From Blastocatellia bacterium (GTDB taxonomy: Bacteria; Acidobacteriota; Blastocatellia; UBA7656; JADIYM01): a stretch of 64,000 nt of DNA. The stretch lies in contig JADIYM010000003.1 in NCBI GenBank assembly GCA_016705245.1, forward strand, positions 420,148 to 484,147, read 5' to 3'. Under the pieces are notes generated by a model. It was not told where the DNA came from and did not search any database. It saw only the letters and a program-made list of their open reading frames with translations. This document shows, one piece after another, positions 1 to 9,021 of this stretch (within the stretch, counting starts at the first letter, position 1; every line of letters begins with the position of its first letter). Made by a program: the position numbers and the translations under genes.

Positions 1-1
1 C

Positions 2-817
2 CGGCGTGCGAGTCAGGCGTTCGTCGGGCTGAACTGCGCAGCCATCCCCGAGACGCTTCTCGAAGACGAGCTCTTCGGGCACGTGAAGGGAGCGTTCACC
101 GGCGCGCAGTCGGCGCGCGTCGGCCGATTCGAGCAGGCCCAGCACGGGACTCTGTTTCTCGACGAGATCGGCTGCATCAACCTGCAGGTCCAGGCTAAGT
201 TGCTGCGGGTGCTGCAGGAGCGAGAGATCGAACGGCTCGGCGACTCGAAGACGATCAAGTGCGACGTGCGCATCATCGCAGCGACCAGCGCCGACCTCGA
301 GAGCATGATCGAAGAGAATTCGTTCCGGCGGGACCTGTATTACCGGCTCAACGTCATTCCGATCAAGATGCCGCCGCTTCGCAGCCGCCCTGAGGACATC
401 CCCCCGCTGGTAGACCATTTCGTCGCGAAGTATTCGAACGAGCTGGGTTTCGAAGATCAGGTCGTCACTCATCTCGCCATCAAGCGGCTGATGAGCTACG
501 ACTGGCCCGGCAACGTCCGGGAGCTCGAGAACGCCATCGAGCGCGCGGTGGTGCTCAGCCGTGGGCGTGGCGAGATCCTGCCGACGGATCTGCCGGCGGA
601 GGTCGTCGGAGAGCGGATTCCGGACCTTATCAGCCAGATCCGGGTTCCCGAGGGCGGCATTAACCTCGAGGACGTTCTCGCAAGCGTGGAGCGGGAGCTG
701 CTCAGGCAGAGCCTGCAGATGGCGTCCGGGAATCAGAGCCAGGCCGCGGAGCTTCTCGGGCTCAAGCGGACGACGTTCCTCGACAAGATGAAGAGGTTGA
801 AGCTCGAGGAGGAGTGA
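2..817 (+). CDS. Sigma-54-dependent activator, AAA+ and Fis-type HTH part (5' end outside window)
   Basis: This is the C-terminal part of an NtrC-family activator that remodels sigma-54 RNA polymerase using ATP. The frame is open from base 2, so the N-terminus lies outside the window. Visible motifs in order are the GAFTGA loop that contacts sigma-54, Walker B in GTLFLDEIG, the FRRDLYYRLN sensor/arginine-finger region, DWPGNVRELENAIERAV near the end of the AAA+ domain, and a C-terminal Fis-like helix-turn-helix (SQAAELLGLKRTTFLDKMKRL). The sensory or receiver domain is not visible, so the signal is unknown. It is followed by a palindromic repeat and a possible promoter, so it is probably not co-transcribed with the TonB genes. 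Confidence 0.95.
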   Translation, partial: RRASQAFVGLNCAAIPETLLEDELFGHVKGAFTGAQSARVGRFEQAQHGTLFLDEIGCINLQVQAKLLRVLQEREIERLGDSKTIKCDVRIIAATSADLESMIEENSFRRDLYYRLNVIPIKMPPLRSRPEDIPPLVDHFVAKYSNELGFEDQVVTHLAIKRLMSYDWPGNVRELENAIERAVVLSRGRGEILPTDLPAEVVGERIPDLISQIRVPEGGINLEDVLASVERELLRQSLQMASGNQSQAAELLGLKRTTFLDKMKRLKLEEE

Positions 818-836
818 GCGGGACCGCAGACAAGAT

Positions 837-928
837 CGCGCTAAGGCGCAAAGGCGCAAAGTCCAGAAAAGACCTTCAGGGCAGTGAATGCCGTATCTTC
901 CTTTGCGCCTTTGCGCCTTTGCGCGAGG
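837..928. repeat. Palindromic intergenic repeat, family A (copy 1)
   Basis: The left arm (837-861) carries near-tandem GCGCAAAG units. The right arm (901-928) is its reverse complement (ctttgcgcctttgcgc). The two are separated by a short unrelated loop. Related copies lie at 13679, 17252, 34101 and 44818, all in intergenic space. It could fold into a long hairpin and sits directly after the activator gene. Confidence 0.85.
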
Positions 929-979
929 CTTGTCCCACTCTTCCGTTCCCCTACCCCTAACCCCCTCCGAACGCTCCAA

Positions 980-1008
980 TTGACGCCTGTTTGCGCCCCC
1001 TGTTACTT
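980..1008 (+). promoter_or_regulatory. Possible sigma-70-type promoter for the TonB cluster
   Basis: TTGACG at 980-985 and TTACTT at 1003-1008 are separated by 17 bases. This lies about 80 bases upstream of the small membrane protein that begins the + strand cluster. The match is moderate and rests only on the sequence. Confidence 0.35.
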
Positions 1009-1089
1009 TACTCGTGCAGGATTGTTAGATTCTTACGGCCGACCCGTTTCAATGGTCGTGTCGAAACGCGAAGGAGCGAGCCCGCTGTA

Positions 1090-1293
1090 ATGTCCGAACC
1101 CTACAACAACAACGCCAACAAGATTTTCTGGTCCGTCTTTGCGACGATCGTCACCATCGGCATCGTGTATGCCGCTTCTATCGGCAATCTCAAGACGTCC
1201 GAGACCTTCGTCGTCAGCCTCCTGTGCGCCATTTCGATCGGCGGACTAGCGTACCTCGACATCAACCCCGCGTTTAACCATCAGCCAGAATAG
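1090..1293 (+). CDS. Small two-helix membrane protein, unknown function
   Basis: A 67-residue protein whose ATG at 1090 follows GAAGGAGC. The frame is open further upstream, but that stretch is arginine-rich and looks non-coding. After a short polar Asn-rich start there are two hydrophobic segments (about residues 12-32 and 38-56), which predicts an inner-membrane hairpin. It lies 142 bases upstream of two TonB-like genes and is probably transcribed with them. I do not recognise the family. Confidence 0.7.
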   Translation: MSEPYNNNANKIFWSVFATIVTIGIVYAASIGNLKTSETFVVSLLCAISIGGLAYLDINPAFNHQPE

Positions 1294-1435
1294 CGGGAAC
1301 CGAAAACGCCGCGCCGCGTCTTTTGAGGCGGCGCCGTCAAACCAGTGGGGCGCGGGCAAACGAGACAAGGTCCAATCGACTCTACTGCGTGGAGGCGAAT
1401 CGCCGGTTTTTCCGAATCTGGAGATGTGACGAAAT

Positions 1436-2599
1436 ATGATGTCGGACAAGATGATGTTTGGCGAAGCATTCGACCCGAAGGACAACTTCTTCGCCCGAAT
1501 GCTCAGCAATTTCAAGGCGGCGTGGGCGGCGAGCACCGGCGAAGGTGACGTTCCGGGGGATGCCCCGGTCCACTTCACGATGATTCGTGAGGAGATCGTC
1601 TTCAAACGGCTCGCCGAGCAGCTCGGATTCGCCTTTGGTGAACTGCAGCGCGACCCGGCCGGCTTCGTCAAAGTGCTCGTTTCGCCCGACGAGAGCAATC
1701 CCGACCAGCTCAAGACCCGGCAGGCGGCGTGGGCGCTGACGGTCATCGTGCCGCTCGGCTTGATTGGGGCTTTCCTCTTCGGCATCCTGATCTACTTCAT
1801 GATCTATGGGCGTCCGCTCACGAACGTAGAGGCGTCGACCGACACGCCGCTCTACGACGTCACGATGCTCGACAAGCCGTATGAGAAGCCGACTCCGACC
1901 GACAAGCAGGGCAAGGCCGGCAAGCCGGGTGATGCGGGCGGCGGCGGCGGCGGCAAGAACGAGCCTCAGCCGGTTGCGAAGGGCGTTCCTCCTCAGACCT
2001 CGATGAAGATGGATCAGCCGATCGCCGATCTGACGACGAAGACGCTGCCTCCGCCTCCGCCGAAGCCCCTCAATCTGCCGAACTCGGTGCTTGCGGAAGC
2101 GGTACCGAATCGGACCGACGATCTCTCGCGGCTCGGGGATCCGAATGGCAAGGTGGGACCCGAGTCCGATGGCTCCGGCAAGGGCGGCAACTATGGTTCC
2201 GGCGCCGGCAGCGGCGTTGGTGGCGGTGATGGTCGCGGCGAAGGCGCCGGCCAGGGCTTCGGCCGCGGCGGCGGGCCTGGCGGCAACGGCGGCGGTGGCG
2301 ACGGTGGCGGCGCCTCATCGCGGGTGGCGGTGTCGAAGGCGCGCGTGCTCAACAGCCCGCGTCCGGCGTACACGGAGCAGGCTCGGCAGAACAAGACCCA
2401 GGGCAGCGTGACGCTGCGAGTGACCTTCGGCGCGAACGGACGCGTCAAGTCGGCGTCGGTCGTGCGCGGGCTTCCGGATGGGCTCAACGAAAAAGCCATC
2501 GAAGCTGCCTACAAGCTCAGCTTCGAGCCGGCGCGAAACGGCGCCGGCATACCCGTTGATTCAACGCAGACGGTGAGTGTGAACTTCACTATCAGGTGA
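1436..2599 (+). CDS. TonB-family protein 1 (energy-transducer-like)
   Basis: A 387-residue protein with three parts. The first is a cytoplasmic N-terminus of about 100 residues, longer than in classical TonB. The second is one transmembrane helix at about residues 102-125. The third is a long Pro/Gly-rich periplasmic linker (about 150-290) ending in a TonB C-terminal domain (about 300-387). That domain has the usual pattern: a Pro-x-Tyr segment, GSVTLRVTFGANGRV and a final SVNFTIR strand. TonB proteins pass proton-motive energy to outer-membrane receptors. No ExbB, ExbD or receptor gene lies nearby. Its stop overlaps the start of the next gene (GTGA), so the two are probably translationally coupled. 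Confidence 0.88.
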   Translation: MMSDKMMFGEAFDPKDNFFARMLSNFKAAWAASTGEGDVPGDAPVHFTMIREEIVFKRLAEQLGFAFGELQRDPAGFVKVLVSPDESNPDQLKTRQAAWALTVIVPLGLIGAFLFGILIYFMIYGRPLTNVEASTDTPLYDVTMLDKPYEKPTPTDKQGKAGKPGDAGGGGGGKNEPQPVAKGVPPQTSMKMDQPIADLTTKTLPPPPPKPLNLPNSVLAEAVPNRTDDLSRLGDPNGKVGPESDGSGKGGNYGSGAGSGVGGGDGRGEGAGQGFGRGGGPGGNGGGGDGGGASSRVAVSKARVLNSPRPAYTEQARQNKTQGSVTLRVTFGANGRVKSASVVRGLPDGLNEKAIEAAYKLSFEPARNGAGIPVDSTQTVSVNFTIR

Positions 2600-3717
2600 C
2601 CACGAGTACGCAACGCGATGTGACCGACAGGGGGGCTGCTGAAGTTGGCCCCCCTGTCGCCATTGCGGCGAAGGAGCGGATGGTTACGACGGATGTGTTG
2701 CGAATAGGGCCGCTGCCCGAGCCGGGCCTCTTCGACCGGCTCCGAGCGAGTTGGAGCCTCGACGCGCTGATTCCGTCGTTCGAGCCGGATCCGACGATGC
2801 CGCCCCGCAAGGGATTTCGCATCGCGGGCGCGCTTGCACTTGTCGTTCACGCAGGCGTCCTGGTTGCGATCGTGTTGTTCGGTCGATACGCGATCATGAC
2901 GTTCGTCGAGAAGCCGAAAGAGGAATACGTCTGGGTCGCGCCCAACGAATTCCGGCCGGCGGATAATCCGGATACGCCAGGTTCCGAGCCGGCGACCCCT
3001 GACGGCGGACCCGGCGGCTCACCGGCCGACGGCGGCGGCAGCAATACCGACACGAAACCGGCGACGGGAGGCGAGTTGCCACCGACATCGCCCGTGCCAT
3101 CGCCGGTACCGTTGAACCTGCCGCCTCCGCCGACTCCCGTCAGCCTGCCGATGACGGCAACGATTCAGGGTCCGGACCTGGCGGTGCCGCCGCCCGCTGG
3201 TGAGATTGGCCTGCCCGGAGCGCCTGACAAGCCGGGCGAGCCGTCGACCGGTGCTGACGGCGGCCGTGGTGTCGGCGACGGTCGCGGCGATGGAGGAGGA
3301 CCCGGAACTGGCCCCGGATCGGGAAGCGGACCGGGTGGTCCGGGCGGCCGCGGGCCGGGTCCCGGCGGATCGACCGATGGCCGAACTGGTGGTGTCGGCG
3401 GCCCGGGAGGCAACGGCCCCGGAGGCGGGGTACAGGACCGCAATGTGCGGATGGTGCGAAAGTCACCCCCCAAGATTCCGAAGAAGATGGCAGAGAAGGG
3501 CTCTTTCGGAACGGTGAAGCTGAGAGTGACGATCGGTCCGGACGGCTCTATCCTGAGCGTCATACCGGTCAACACGCTCGCCGATGGCGGAACGCAGGCG
3601 GCGATCGACTCGATCTATCGATGTAGGTTCGAGCCTGCCATACGCAACGGCGTGGCGGTAACTGACACCATCATCGTTACGCAGAACATTTCGCCGTTGA
3701 CGGGCTACAGAGAATAG
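2596..3717 (+). CDS. TonB-family protein 2 (energy-transducer-like)
   Basis: A 373-residue protein starting at the GTG that overlaps the upstream stop by 4 bases. It has the same architecture as its neighbour: a cytoplasmic N-terminus of about 75 residues, one transmembrane helix (about 78-100), a very Gly/Pro-rich linker (about 115-275) and a C-terminal TonB domain (GTVKLRVTIGPDGSI, then a CRFEPAIRNG segment). The linker and domain are clearly related to TonB 1 but diverged, which suggests an old tandem duplication. The pair may form a heteromeric transducer; that is inference. Confidence 0.88.
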   Translation: MTTSTQRDVTDRGAAEVGPPVAIAAKERMVTTDVLRIGPLPEPGLFDRLRASWSLDALIPSFEPDPTMPPRKGFRIAGALALVVHAGVLVAIVLFGRYAIMTFVEKPKEEYVWVAPNEFRPADNPDTPGSEPATPDGGPGGSPADGGGSNTDTKPATGGELPPTSPVPSPVPLNLPPPPTPVSLPMTATIQGPDLAVPPPAGEIGLPGAPDKPGEPSTGADGGRGVGDGRGDGGGPGTGPGSGSGPGGPGGRGPGPGGSTDGRTGGVGGPGGNGPGGGVQDRNVRMVRKSPPKIPKKMAEKGSFGTVKLRVTIGPDGSILSVIPVNTLADGGTQAAIDSIYRCRFEPAIRNGVAVTDTIIVTQNISPLTGYRE

Positions 3718-3740
3718 CCACCCCATCGCGCGTCGATTGG

Positions 3741-3831
3741 CCCAGAACCCCGGAGCGTAGCGAGGGGCCGACGTACGACCCAAGTCGCGTGGAGATCACA
3801 GTCGGCCCCTCGCTACGCTCGGGGTTCTGGG
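3741..3831. repeat. Long inverted repeat, family D
   Basis: Arms of about 32 bases (3741-3772 and 3801-3831) are nearly perfect reverse complements containing gtcggcccctcgctacgctc and ggttctggg. They lie between the convergent TonB and hisS genes and could act as a bidirectional terminator. A related single arm occurs at 46704. The rest of 3718-3966 shows no gene. Confidence 0.8.
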
Positions 3832-3966
3832 TCAACCGCTGGCTGTTTTACGACACTTCCTCGCGACCCATTGCGACCCGTGCGTTACCGCGACGGTACT
3901 GATGCGTTGACCGCGCGTCGTTGAGACACGTTCATTACAAACCTATGACTGTCTCCTCATCTGTGT

Positions 3967-5317
3967 TCACCTGTGGACGAGTTCTTTCCCGACCTCAGAT
4001 CGCTCGACCTGCCTCTGTTCGCCGGTTGCCAGGGTCTTGAGCGTGACCTTGCCTGCGGCGCGTTCATCCGGGCCGACAATGGCGACAACCGGATAACCTC
4101 GACCGTCCGCGTATTTCATCTGCTTGCCAACCTTGTCGAGGTCCGGGAAGAGATCCACGCACAATCCGGCTGCCCGAAGCTCCCCCGCCAACGCAATTGA
4201 ATCCCCGATCGACGCCTCGTCCCAGACCGCGACCATCACGTCCGCGACGGTCTCGGCGTCACCGAACATCCCCCGTTCTTCCATCACCACGATGATCCGC
4301 TCGAGTCCAAGTGAAAACCCGCACGCCGGGATCTGCCGCCCGAGGAACATGCCCACGAGGTTGTCGTACCGGCCGCCGCCGCCGAGTGATCCAGCCAGGT
4401 CCGCAACCGCGACCTCGAAAATAGGTCCGGTGTAGTAGCTCAGCCCGCGCGCAAGAAATGGATCGATCCGGAAGTACCTTCCGGCTGCCGTGCCTGCCGC
4501 ATAGCCCACCAGCGTTCGCAGCTCATCGACGCCGGTTTTTCCCGCCTCGTTCTCGCCAACAGCTTCCGCAAGCCGGTCCAGCATCTCGTCCTGCGGCGAC
4601 TCCGCCAGCGCGAGCATTCCAACCAGGTGGTCGATTGCCACGCCCTCGACGCCGCGCTCGGTGAGCTCCTTACGGACGCCGTCAACGCCGATCTTGTCGA
4701 GTTTATCGATGGCGACGAGTGCCGTGCCCTCGAGCGCGGCCGGAATCCCGGCCGACTCGATCAGACCAAAAGTAGCTTCCGGTGATTCAACCGGATCGAG
4801 AAGTCCGTGAACCCGAGCTGCTCGAGCACGGTCGCCACCGCCGACGCCACCTCAACCTCGACCGTCAGCGACGACGAGCCCACGACGTCGACGTCGCACT
4901 GGTAAAACTCGCGAAATCGGCCCTTCTGCGGCCGATCCGCGCGCCACACAGGCTGTATCTGATAGCGCTTGAAGTACTTCGGAAGCTCGTTCTGGTATTC
5001 GGCAACGACACGCGCCAGCGGGACAGTCAGGTCGTACCGCAGCGCCATGTCCGCGACGTCGTTCTCGACCGCCGTTCCGGACGCGAGCGCGCGCTCGATT
5101 TTTCCCCGCGGTGCATGATCTTGAAGACGAGCTGATCGCCTTCCTCGCCATATTTGCCGAGCAGCACCTCGAGTCGCTCACACGCCGGCGTCTCGAGCGG
5201 CTCGAACCCGAACGACCGATATACCGACTTAACCGTGTCGATCACGCGCTCGCGCCTGAGCATCTGGCGCGGCAACAGGTCGCGCATTCCCTTCGCCGGT
5301 TTCGTGCTTGTGGCCAC
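3967..5317 (-). CDS. hisS: Histidyl-tRNA synthetase, reading frame broken twice
   Basis: Class II aminoacyl-tRNA synthetase that charges tRNA-His. Read across two frame breaks it gives about 450 residues, normal for the family. It starts at GTG 5317 (preceded by GGGAG) with KGMRDLLP. Motif 2 is recognisable around FREFYQCDVDVVG. The histidine A motif is ARGLSYYTGPIFE and motif 3 is GFSLGLERI. The frame is lost at the T5/C4 run at 5099-5107 and again at the A4 run at 4768-4771. In both places one added base restores the conserved sequence (MHRGEK-IERALASG and NHRKLL-GLIESAGIP). As the enzyme is essential, I favour sequence error over a true pseudogene. Confidence 0.9.
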
Positions 5318-5393
5318 GGAAAACTCCCGGTCGCCGATTCACATGGATTGAAGGGAGCACGAACGCGCTCCCTTCGATCGGCGGCCGGGCATT

Positions 5394-5657
5394 CTACTCG
5401 ATATCGGCCTGGAAACAGGCACGCGACCCACAGCACGCGTGTGGATGTGCGAGGCTGTCGTCGGGACCGGCGCTCGCCATCGTCCCTAGACACCAGTAGA
5501 CCGCCGTCGTCGACACGCCCGTCTGCCACGGCGCCGGATCCGACCGGTCGCCGACGAGCGTCCCGAACGCGGTTTTCGTTCTCAGGAGCCGGCACACGAC
5601 CGGCGGCGTCGCCTCGGCTCGACCGTTTTCGGTCCGTTCCGTCGTCGGGCCCGTCAT
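5394..5657 (-). CDS. Small cysteine-containing protein of the molybdenum hydroxylase operon
   Basis: An 87-residue protein whose ATG overlaps the stop of the FAD-subunit gene by 4 bases (ATGA), a strong sign of a real coupled gene. It has Cys near residue 22 (VVCRLLRTK), a Trp/Cys pair in VYWCLGTM and a C-terminal HPHACCGSRACF cluster, which could bind metal or a cofactor. No signal peptide or membrane helix is visible. I cannot assign a family. Its position last in the operon suggests a role in enzyme maturation, which is inference only. Confidence 0.7.
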   Translation of the reverse strand: MTGPTTERTENGRAEATPPVVCRLLRTKTAFGTLVGDRSDPAPWQTGVSTTAVYWCLGTMASAGPDDSLAHPHACCGSRACFQADIE

Positions 5658-6631
5658 TTCGCGCCTCCAGCCTCGAGCAGGGTTCGCCGGATGACCGTCT
5701 CGAACAGCGTCGTCTTGTAACCGTTTCCCGAGAGAGGAGTTGCGCCCTCGAGCGCGGCCTTCGCCGCAGTTCGCGCGCTCGCGTCATCGAGCGGCTTCCC
5801 GACCAGCACCTTCTCCGCCGCCACGGCGCGATACGGAACCGGCGCCGCCGCGCCGAGCACGATTGACGCCCGCGACACGTTCACGCCGCTCCGTTCGACG
5901 ACCACCGCCACCTCGGCGATCGGCCAGTCGAACGACTCCTTCTCTCCTAGCTTCGTGTATGCGGATCGCGAGCCAGACACCAGCGGCGGAACGACGATAA
6001 GCGTGACAATCTCGTCGGCCCCGAGGCTGTTCTCGCGGTCGACGGCCACGGCCGGAAGCGTGAAGAACTCTTCGGCCCGAACGACTCGCTTGCCTCGAGG
6101 TCCCGTCAGCTCCAGCGAGCCACCGAGCGCCACCAATGCCGTCCCGAGCGCCGACGGATGCACGATCGCGCACACGTCGTTCCTGAAGATCGCGTGGTAC
6201 TGGTTTTCGCCCTTCTGGGCAAAACAGGTCTCACCGCCCTTTTTCAGGCAGTGAAAATCGCGGGACCTGAAATACCAGCACCGCGGTCGCTGCAGTAGGT
6301 TGCCCCCGGCCGTCGCCATGTTCCGGATCTGCGGCGTCGCCGCGTGCCCGGCCGCGTCGGCCAGTGCCGTAAACGACTGACGGACAACGGGATGCACGTC
6401 GAGCTGCGCCAGTGTCACGAGCGGGCCGATGCGCAGTCCCGTCGCGGTATCGCCTTCGATCCGGTCGAGCCCCTTGATGTTGCGGATGTTGACGAGCCGC
6501 TTCGGAGCGTCGAGCCCTTCCTTCAGACGATCGAGCACGTCGACGCCGCCCGCCTTCAGAAGGGATGTCGACCCCATCTGCCCGAGCGCCTCGTCGACCG
6601 TCGTTGCGTTCACCCATTCGAAGGCATTCAT
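5654..6631 (-). CDS. Molybdenum hydroxylase, FAD-binding subunit (YagS/PaoB-like)
   Basis: A 325-residue medium subunit of a xanthine dehydrogenase/aldehyde oxidoreductase-type enzyme. It carries FAD between the iron-sulfur and molybdenum subunits. The N-terminus (FEWVNATTVDEAL) and the flavin loop (ATAGGNLLQRPRCWYF) are typical. The Cys-rich insert CWYFRSRDFHCLKKGG...C resembles the segment that carries an extra 4Fe-4S cluster in E. coli PaoB (YagS), placing it in the periplasmic aldehyde oxidoreductase group. Start and stop each overlap the neighbouring genes by 4 bases. Confidence 0.92.
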   Translation of the reverse strand: MNAFEWVNATTVDEALGQMGSTSLLKAGGVDVLDRLKEGLDAPKRLVNIRNIKGLDRIEGDTATGLRIGPLVTLAQLDVHPVVRQSFTALADAAGHAATPQIRNMATAGGNLLQRPRCWYFRSRDFHCLKKGGETCFAQKGENQYHAIFRNDVCAIVHPSALGTALVALGGSLELTGPRGKRVVRAEEFFTLPAVAVDRENSLGADEIVTLIVVPPLVSGSRSAYTKLGEKESFDWPIAEVAVVVERSGVNVSRASIVLGAAAPVPYRAVAAEKVLVGKPLDDASARTAAKAALEGATPLSGNGYKTTLFETVIRRTLLEAGGAK

Positions 6632-9003
6632 GTTCGGGCTCCCTCCTTCCGGGCAGCGGCCAGCGCCGCAAGCACACGCGCCGGAGTCATCGGTATCTCG
6701 CGCATCCGGACGCCCGTGGCGTTGTAGACCGCATTCGCGATCGCCGCAGCCGTCGGAACGGTTGCCGGTTCGCCTATCCCGCCGGCGTCGGTGCTGCTTC
6801 GGCCCCGGTACTCCTCGATGATAATGGTCTCGATTACGGGCGTTTCCTTCGACCCGAGGATCTTGTACTGCTCCAGATTCGGATTGACCATCAGTCCCGT
6901 GTTGCGATCCAGCTGCCGGTTCTCGTACAGGGCGTAGGAAATGCCCTGCAGCACGCCGCCGTTGACCTGGCTCTCGACGCCGAGCGGATTGATCGGACGC
7001 CCGCAGTCGTGAACCGCGACGACCCGGTCGACGTGGATGACGCCGGTTTCCGTGTCGACGCTGACCTCCACGAACTGCACCCCGCCGTATTTGTCGAACA
7101 CGCGCTTACCGTCCGAGTAGTTTGGCGATCGGGTCGCGAGACTCGAGATCTGCTCTGTTTTCAGGTGTTTCGCCGCCTGTCGGAACGTCATCGACTTGCC
7201 GCCGGTCTTCGCCTCGACCTTTCCGGCGCGCATCAGCACGTCCGCTGCGGGCACTCCGAGATCGGTGGCAACGAGCGCGGCGAGTTGCATCTTCACCAAG
7301 TACGCCGCGTTTCGGGCCGCCGGAGTGATCGAGTTCGTCGTCACGCTGCCGCCCGACGCGGGCCCGTTCGGGAACGCAGTGTCGCCGATCCGGATCGTGA
7401 TGTCGGACGCCTTCAGCCCGAGTTCCTCGGCCACCACCTGCGCAAGGGCGGTGCGAATTCCGCCGCCGATGTCCTGCACTCCCGAGAGCAGCTCCACAGA
7501 ACCGTCGCGGGTGATTCGCACCTCACACGACGAGTCCATGTCAGTGAATCGATACCAGACGGACTGGGCGACGCCGAGACCGCGCTTGACGGGTCCGGCG
7601 TCGCTGCCGGGAGCCTTGCGCTTCGACCAGCCGACGCGCTCCGCTCCGAGTCGACGTTCGGTCCGCCGGGCCTCGTTCGAATCGATCTTGTCGCGCAGGG
7701 CCAGCGGATCGATGTTCAGTTTCTCGGCTACCTCGTCGATCACCTGCTCGAGCGCGAAACAGCCCTGTGGATGCCCCGGAGCCCGGAATGCGGCCGCGGG
7801 ACCGGCATTCACGAACACGTCCGCCTCCTCGGTCATCACCGCCGGGCAGTCGTACATGTTCTGCGCCGGGCCGCCGGCTCCCGCGCCCGTGCCAACGCCC
7901 GCGGTGCCGTAGTTGAGCAGGTGAATCGCCGTCAGTGAGCCGTCCTTTTTCGCGCCGACGCGCAGGATCTGGTGCGAGCTCGGGCGGTTACCGGCCGACA
8001 GGTGCTCGGTACGCCGGTCGAGCATGAGTTTCACCGGAGCGCCGGCTTTTTTCGAGAGGTGCGTCGCGAGGACGCCCTCGTTGCCCGCGCCGAACTTCGC
8101 TCCGAAGCCGCCGCCCATGAACTCGGTGATGACGCGGACCTGGGTCTTCGGCAGGCCGAAGACTTCGGCCAGCTCGTCGCGAACGCTCGATGTTCCCTGT
8201 GTCGAGGCGTAGACCGTCAGTCCATCCGCCTTCCAGTCGGCAACGACGCCATGCGTCTCGAGCGGACAGTGCGTCTGAACCTGCGTTCGGAACTCGCCTT
8301 CGACGACGACGTCGGCTTCCGTAAATCCCTTCCCGACGTCGCCGCGGGGCGGTCCGAACATCCCGCCCTTCACCGGGCCGCGGACGTTGCCGGTCTGCGG
8401 CACGCCGGCCGGCCCGCCGCCGCCTCCCGCAGTCCCCGCCATGTCGGCCGGGGCCGGAAAAACGAGTGGGGCGCCCGGCTTCCGGGCGTCGTCGGCATCG
8501 ACGACGAACGGCAGAACTTCGTAGTCGATCTTCACGAGCTTTGCGGCGTCCTCGGCGGCCTGCGGTGTCGTCGCGGCGACCGCGGCGATAGGCTGGCCCG
8601 CGTACCGGACGATCGGATAATTCGACGAGAGCTCCTTGGTCTTGTCGCTGACTACCGCGCTGCCCATCAGCCGTTCGTGCACGTAGACAGCACGAACGCC
8701 CGGCGCCTTTTCGGCTGCCGAAACGTCGATGGACCTGATGCGAGCGTGCGGAACCGTGGCCCCGACGACCCTCCCGTGAAGCATACCCGGCAGCTTGACG
8801 TCGGCCGTGTAACGGGCGGCGCCGGTTACCTTCAACCGGCCGTCGAGCCTGGGAGTCCGCTTTCCGATCACGGACAGCTCGGCGTTCGGTGGCAGCACAG
8901 GCGGCTCGCTCGCCGGAATCTCGTATTCGACCTCGGTCATCGAACCGCCGGCGATTCCGACCTTGAACTTCTCTTTTCGTGTGGGTTTCGTAGCGTCTTG
9001 CAT
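6628..9003 (-). CDS. Molybdenum hydroxylase, molybdopterin-binding large subunit (YagR/XdhA-like)
   Basis: A 791-residue catalytic subunit that hydroxylates aldehydes or N-heterocycles at a molybdenum cytosine-dinucleotide-type centre (family knowledge). Recognisable parts are GKRTPRLDGRLKVTGAARY at the start of the a/b hammerhead domain, the molybdopterin-binding segments around FMGGGFGAKFG and AAAFRAPGHPQG, and the C-terminal GGIGEPATVP, whose Glu matches the catalytic base. It starts at ATG 9003 after GGGGAGA, 18 bases after the 2Fe-2S gene. The substrate cannot be told from sequence. Confidence 0.93.
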   Translation of the reverse strand: MQDATKPTRKEKFKVGIAGGSMTEVEYEIPASEPPVLPPNAELSVIGKRTPRLDGRLKVTGAARYTADVKLPGMLHGRVVGATVPHARIRSIDVSAAEKAPGVRAVYVHERLMGSAVVSDKTKELSSNYPIVRYAGQPIAAVAATTPQAAEDAAKLVKIDYEVLPFVVDADDARKPGAPLVFPAPADMAGTAGGGGGPAGVPQTGNVRGPVKGGMFGPPRGDVGKGFTEADVVVEGEFRTQVQTHCPLETHGVVADWKADGLTVYASTQGTSSVRDELAEVFGLPKTQVRVITEFMGGGFGAKFGAGNEGVLATHLSKKAGAPVKLMLDRRTEHLSAGNRPSSHQILRVGAKKDGSLTAIHLLNYGTAGVGTGAGAGGPAQNMYDCPAVMTEEADVFVNAGPAAAFRAPGHPQGCFALEQVIDEVAEKLNIDPLALRDKIDSNEARRTERRLGAERVGWSKRKAPGSDAGPVKRGLGVAQSVWYRFTDMDSSCEVRITRDGSVELLSGVQDIGGGIRTALAQVVAEELGLKASDITIRIGDTAFPNGPASGGSVTTNSITPAARNAAYLVKMQLAALVATDLGVPAADVLMRAGKVEAKTGGKSMTFRQAAKHLKTEQISSLATRSPNYSDGKRVFDKYGGVQFVEVSVDTETGVIHVDRVVAVHDCGRPINPLGVESQVNGGVLQGISYALYENRQLDRNTGLMVNPNLEQYKILGSKETPVIETIIIEEYRGRSSTDAGGIGEPATVPTAAAIANAVYNATGVRMREIPMTPARVLAALAAARKEGART

Positions 9004-9021
9004 CGGTTCGTCTCCCCGCGC

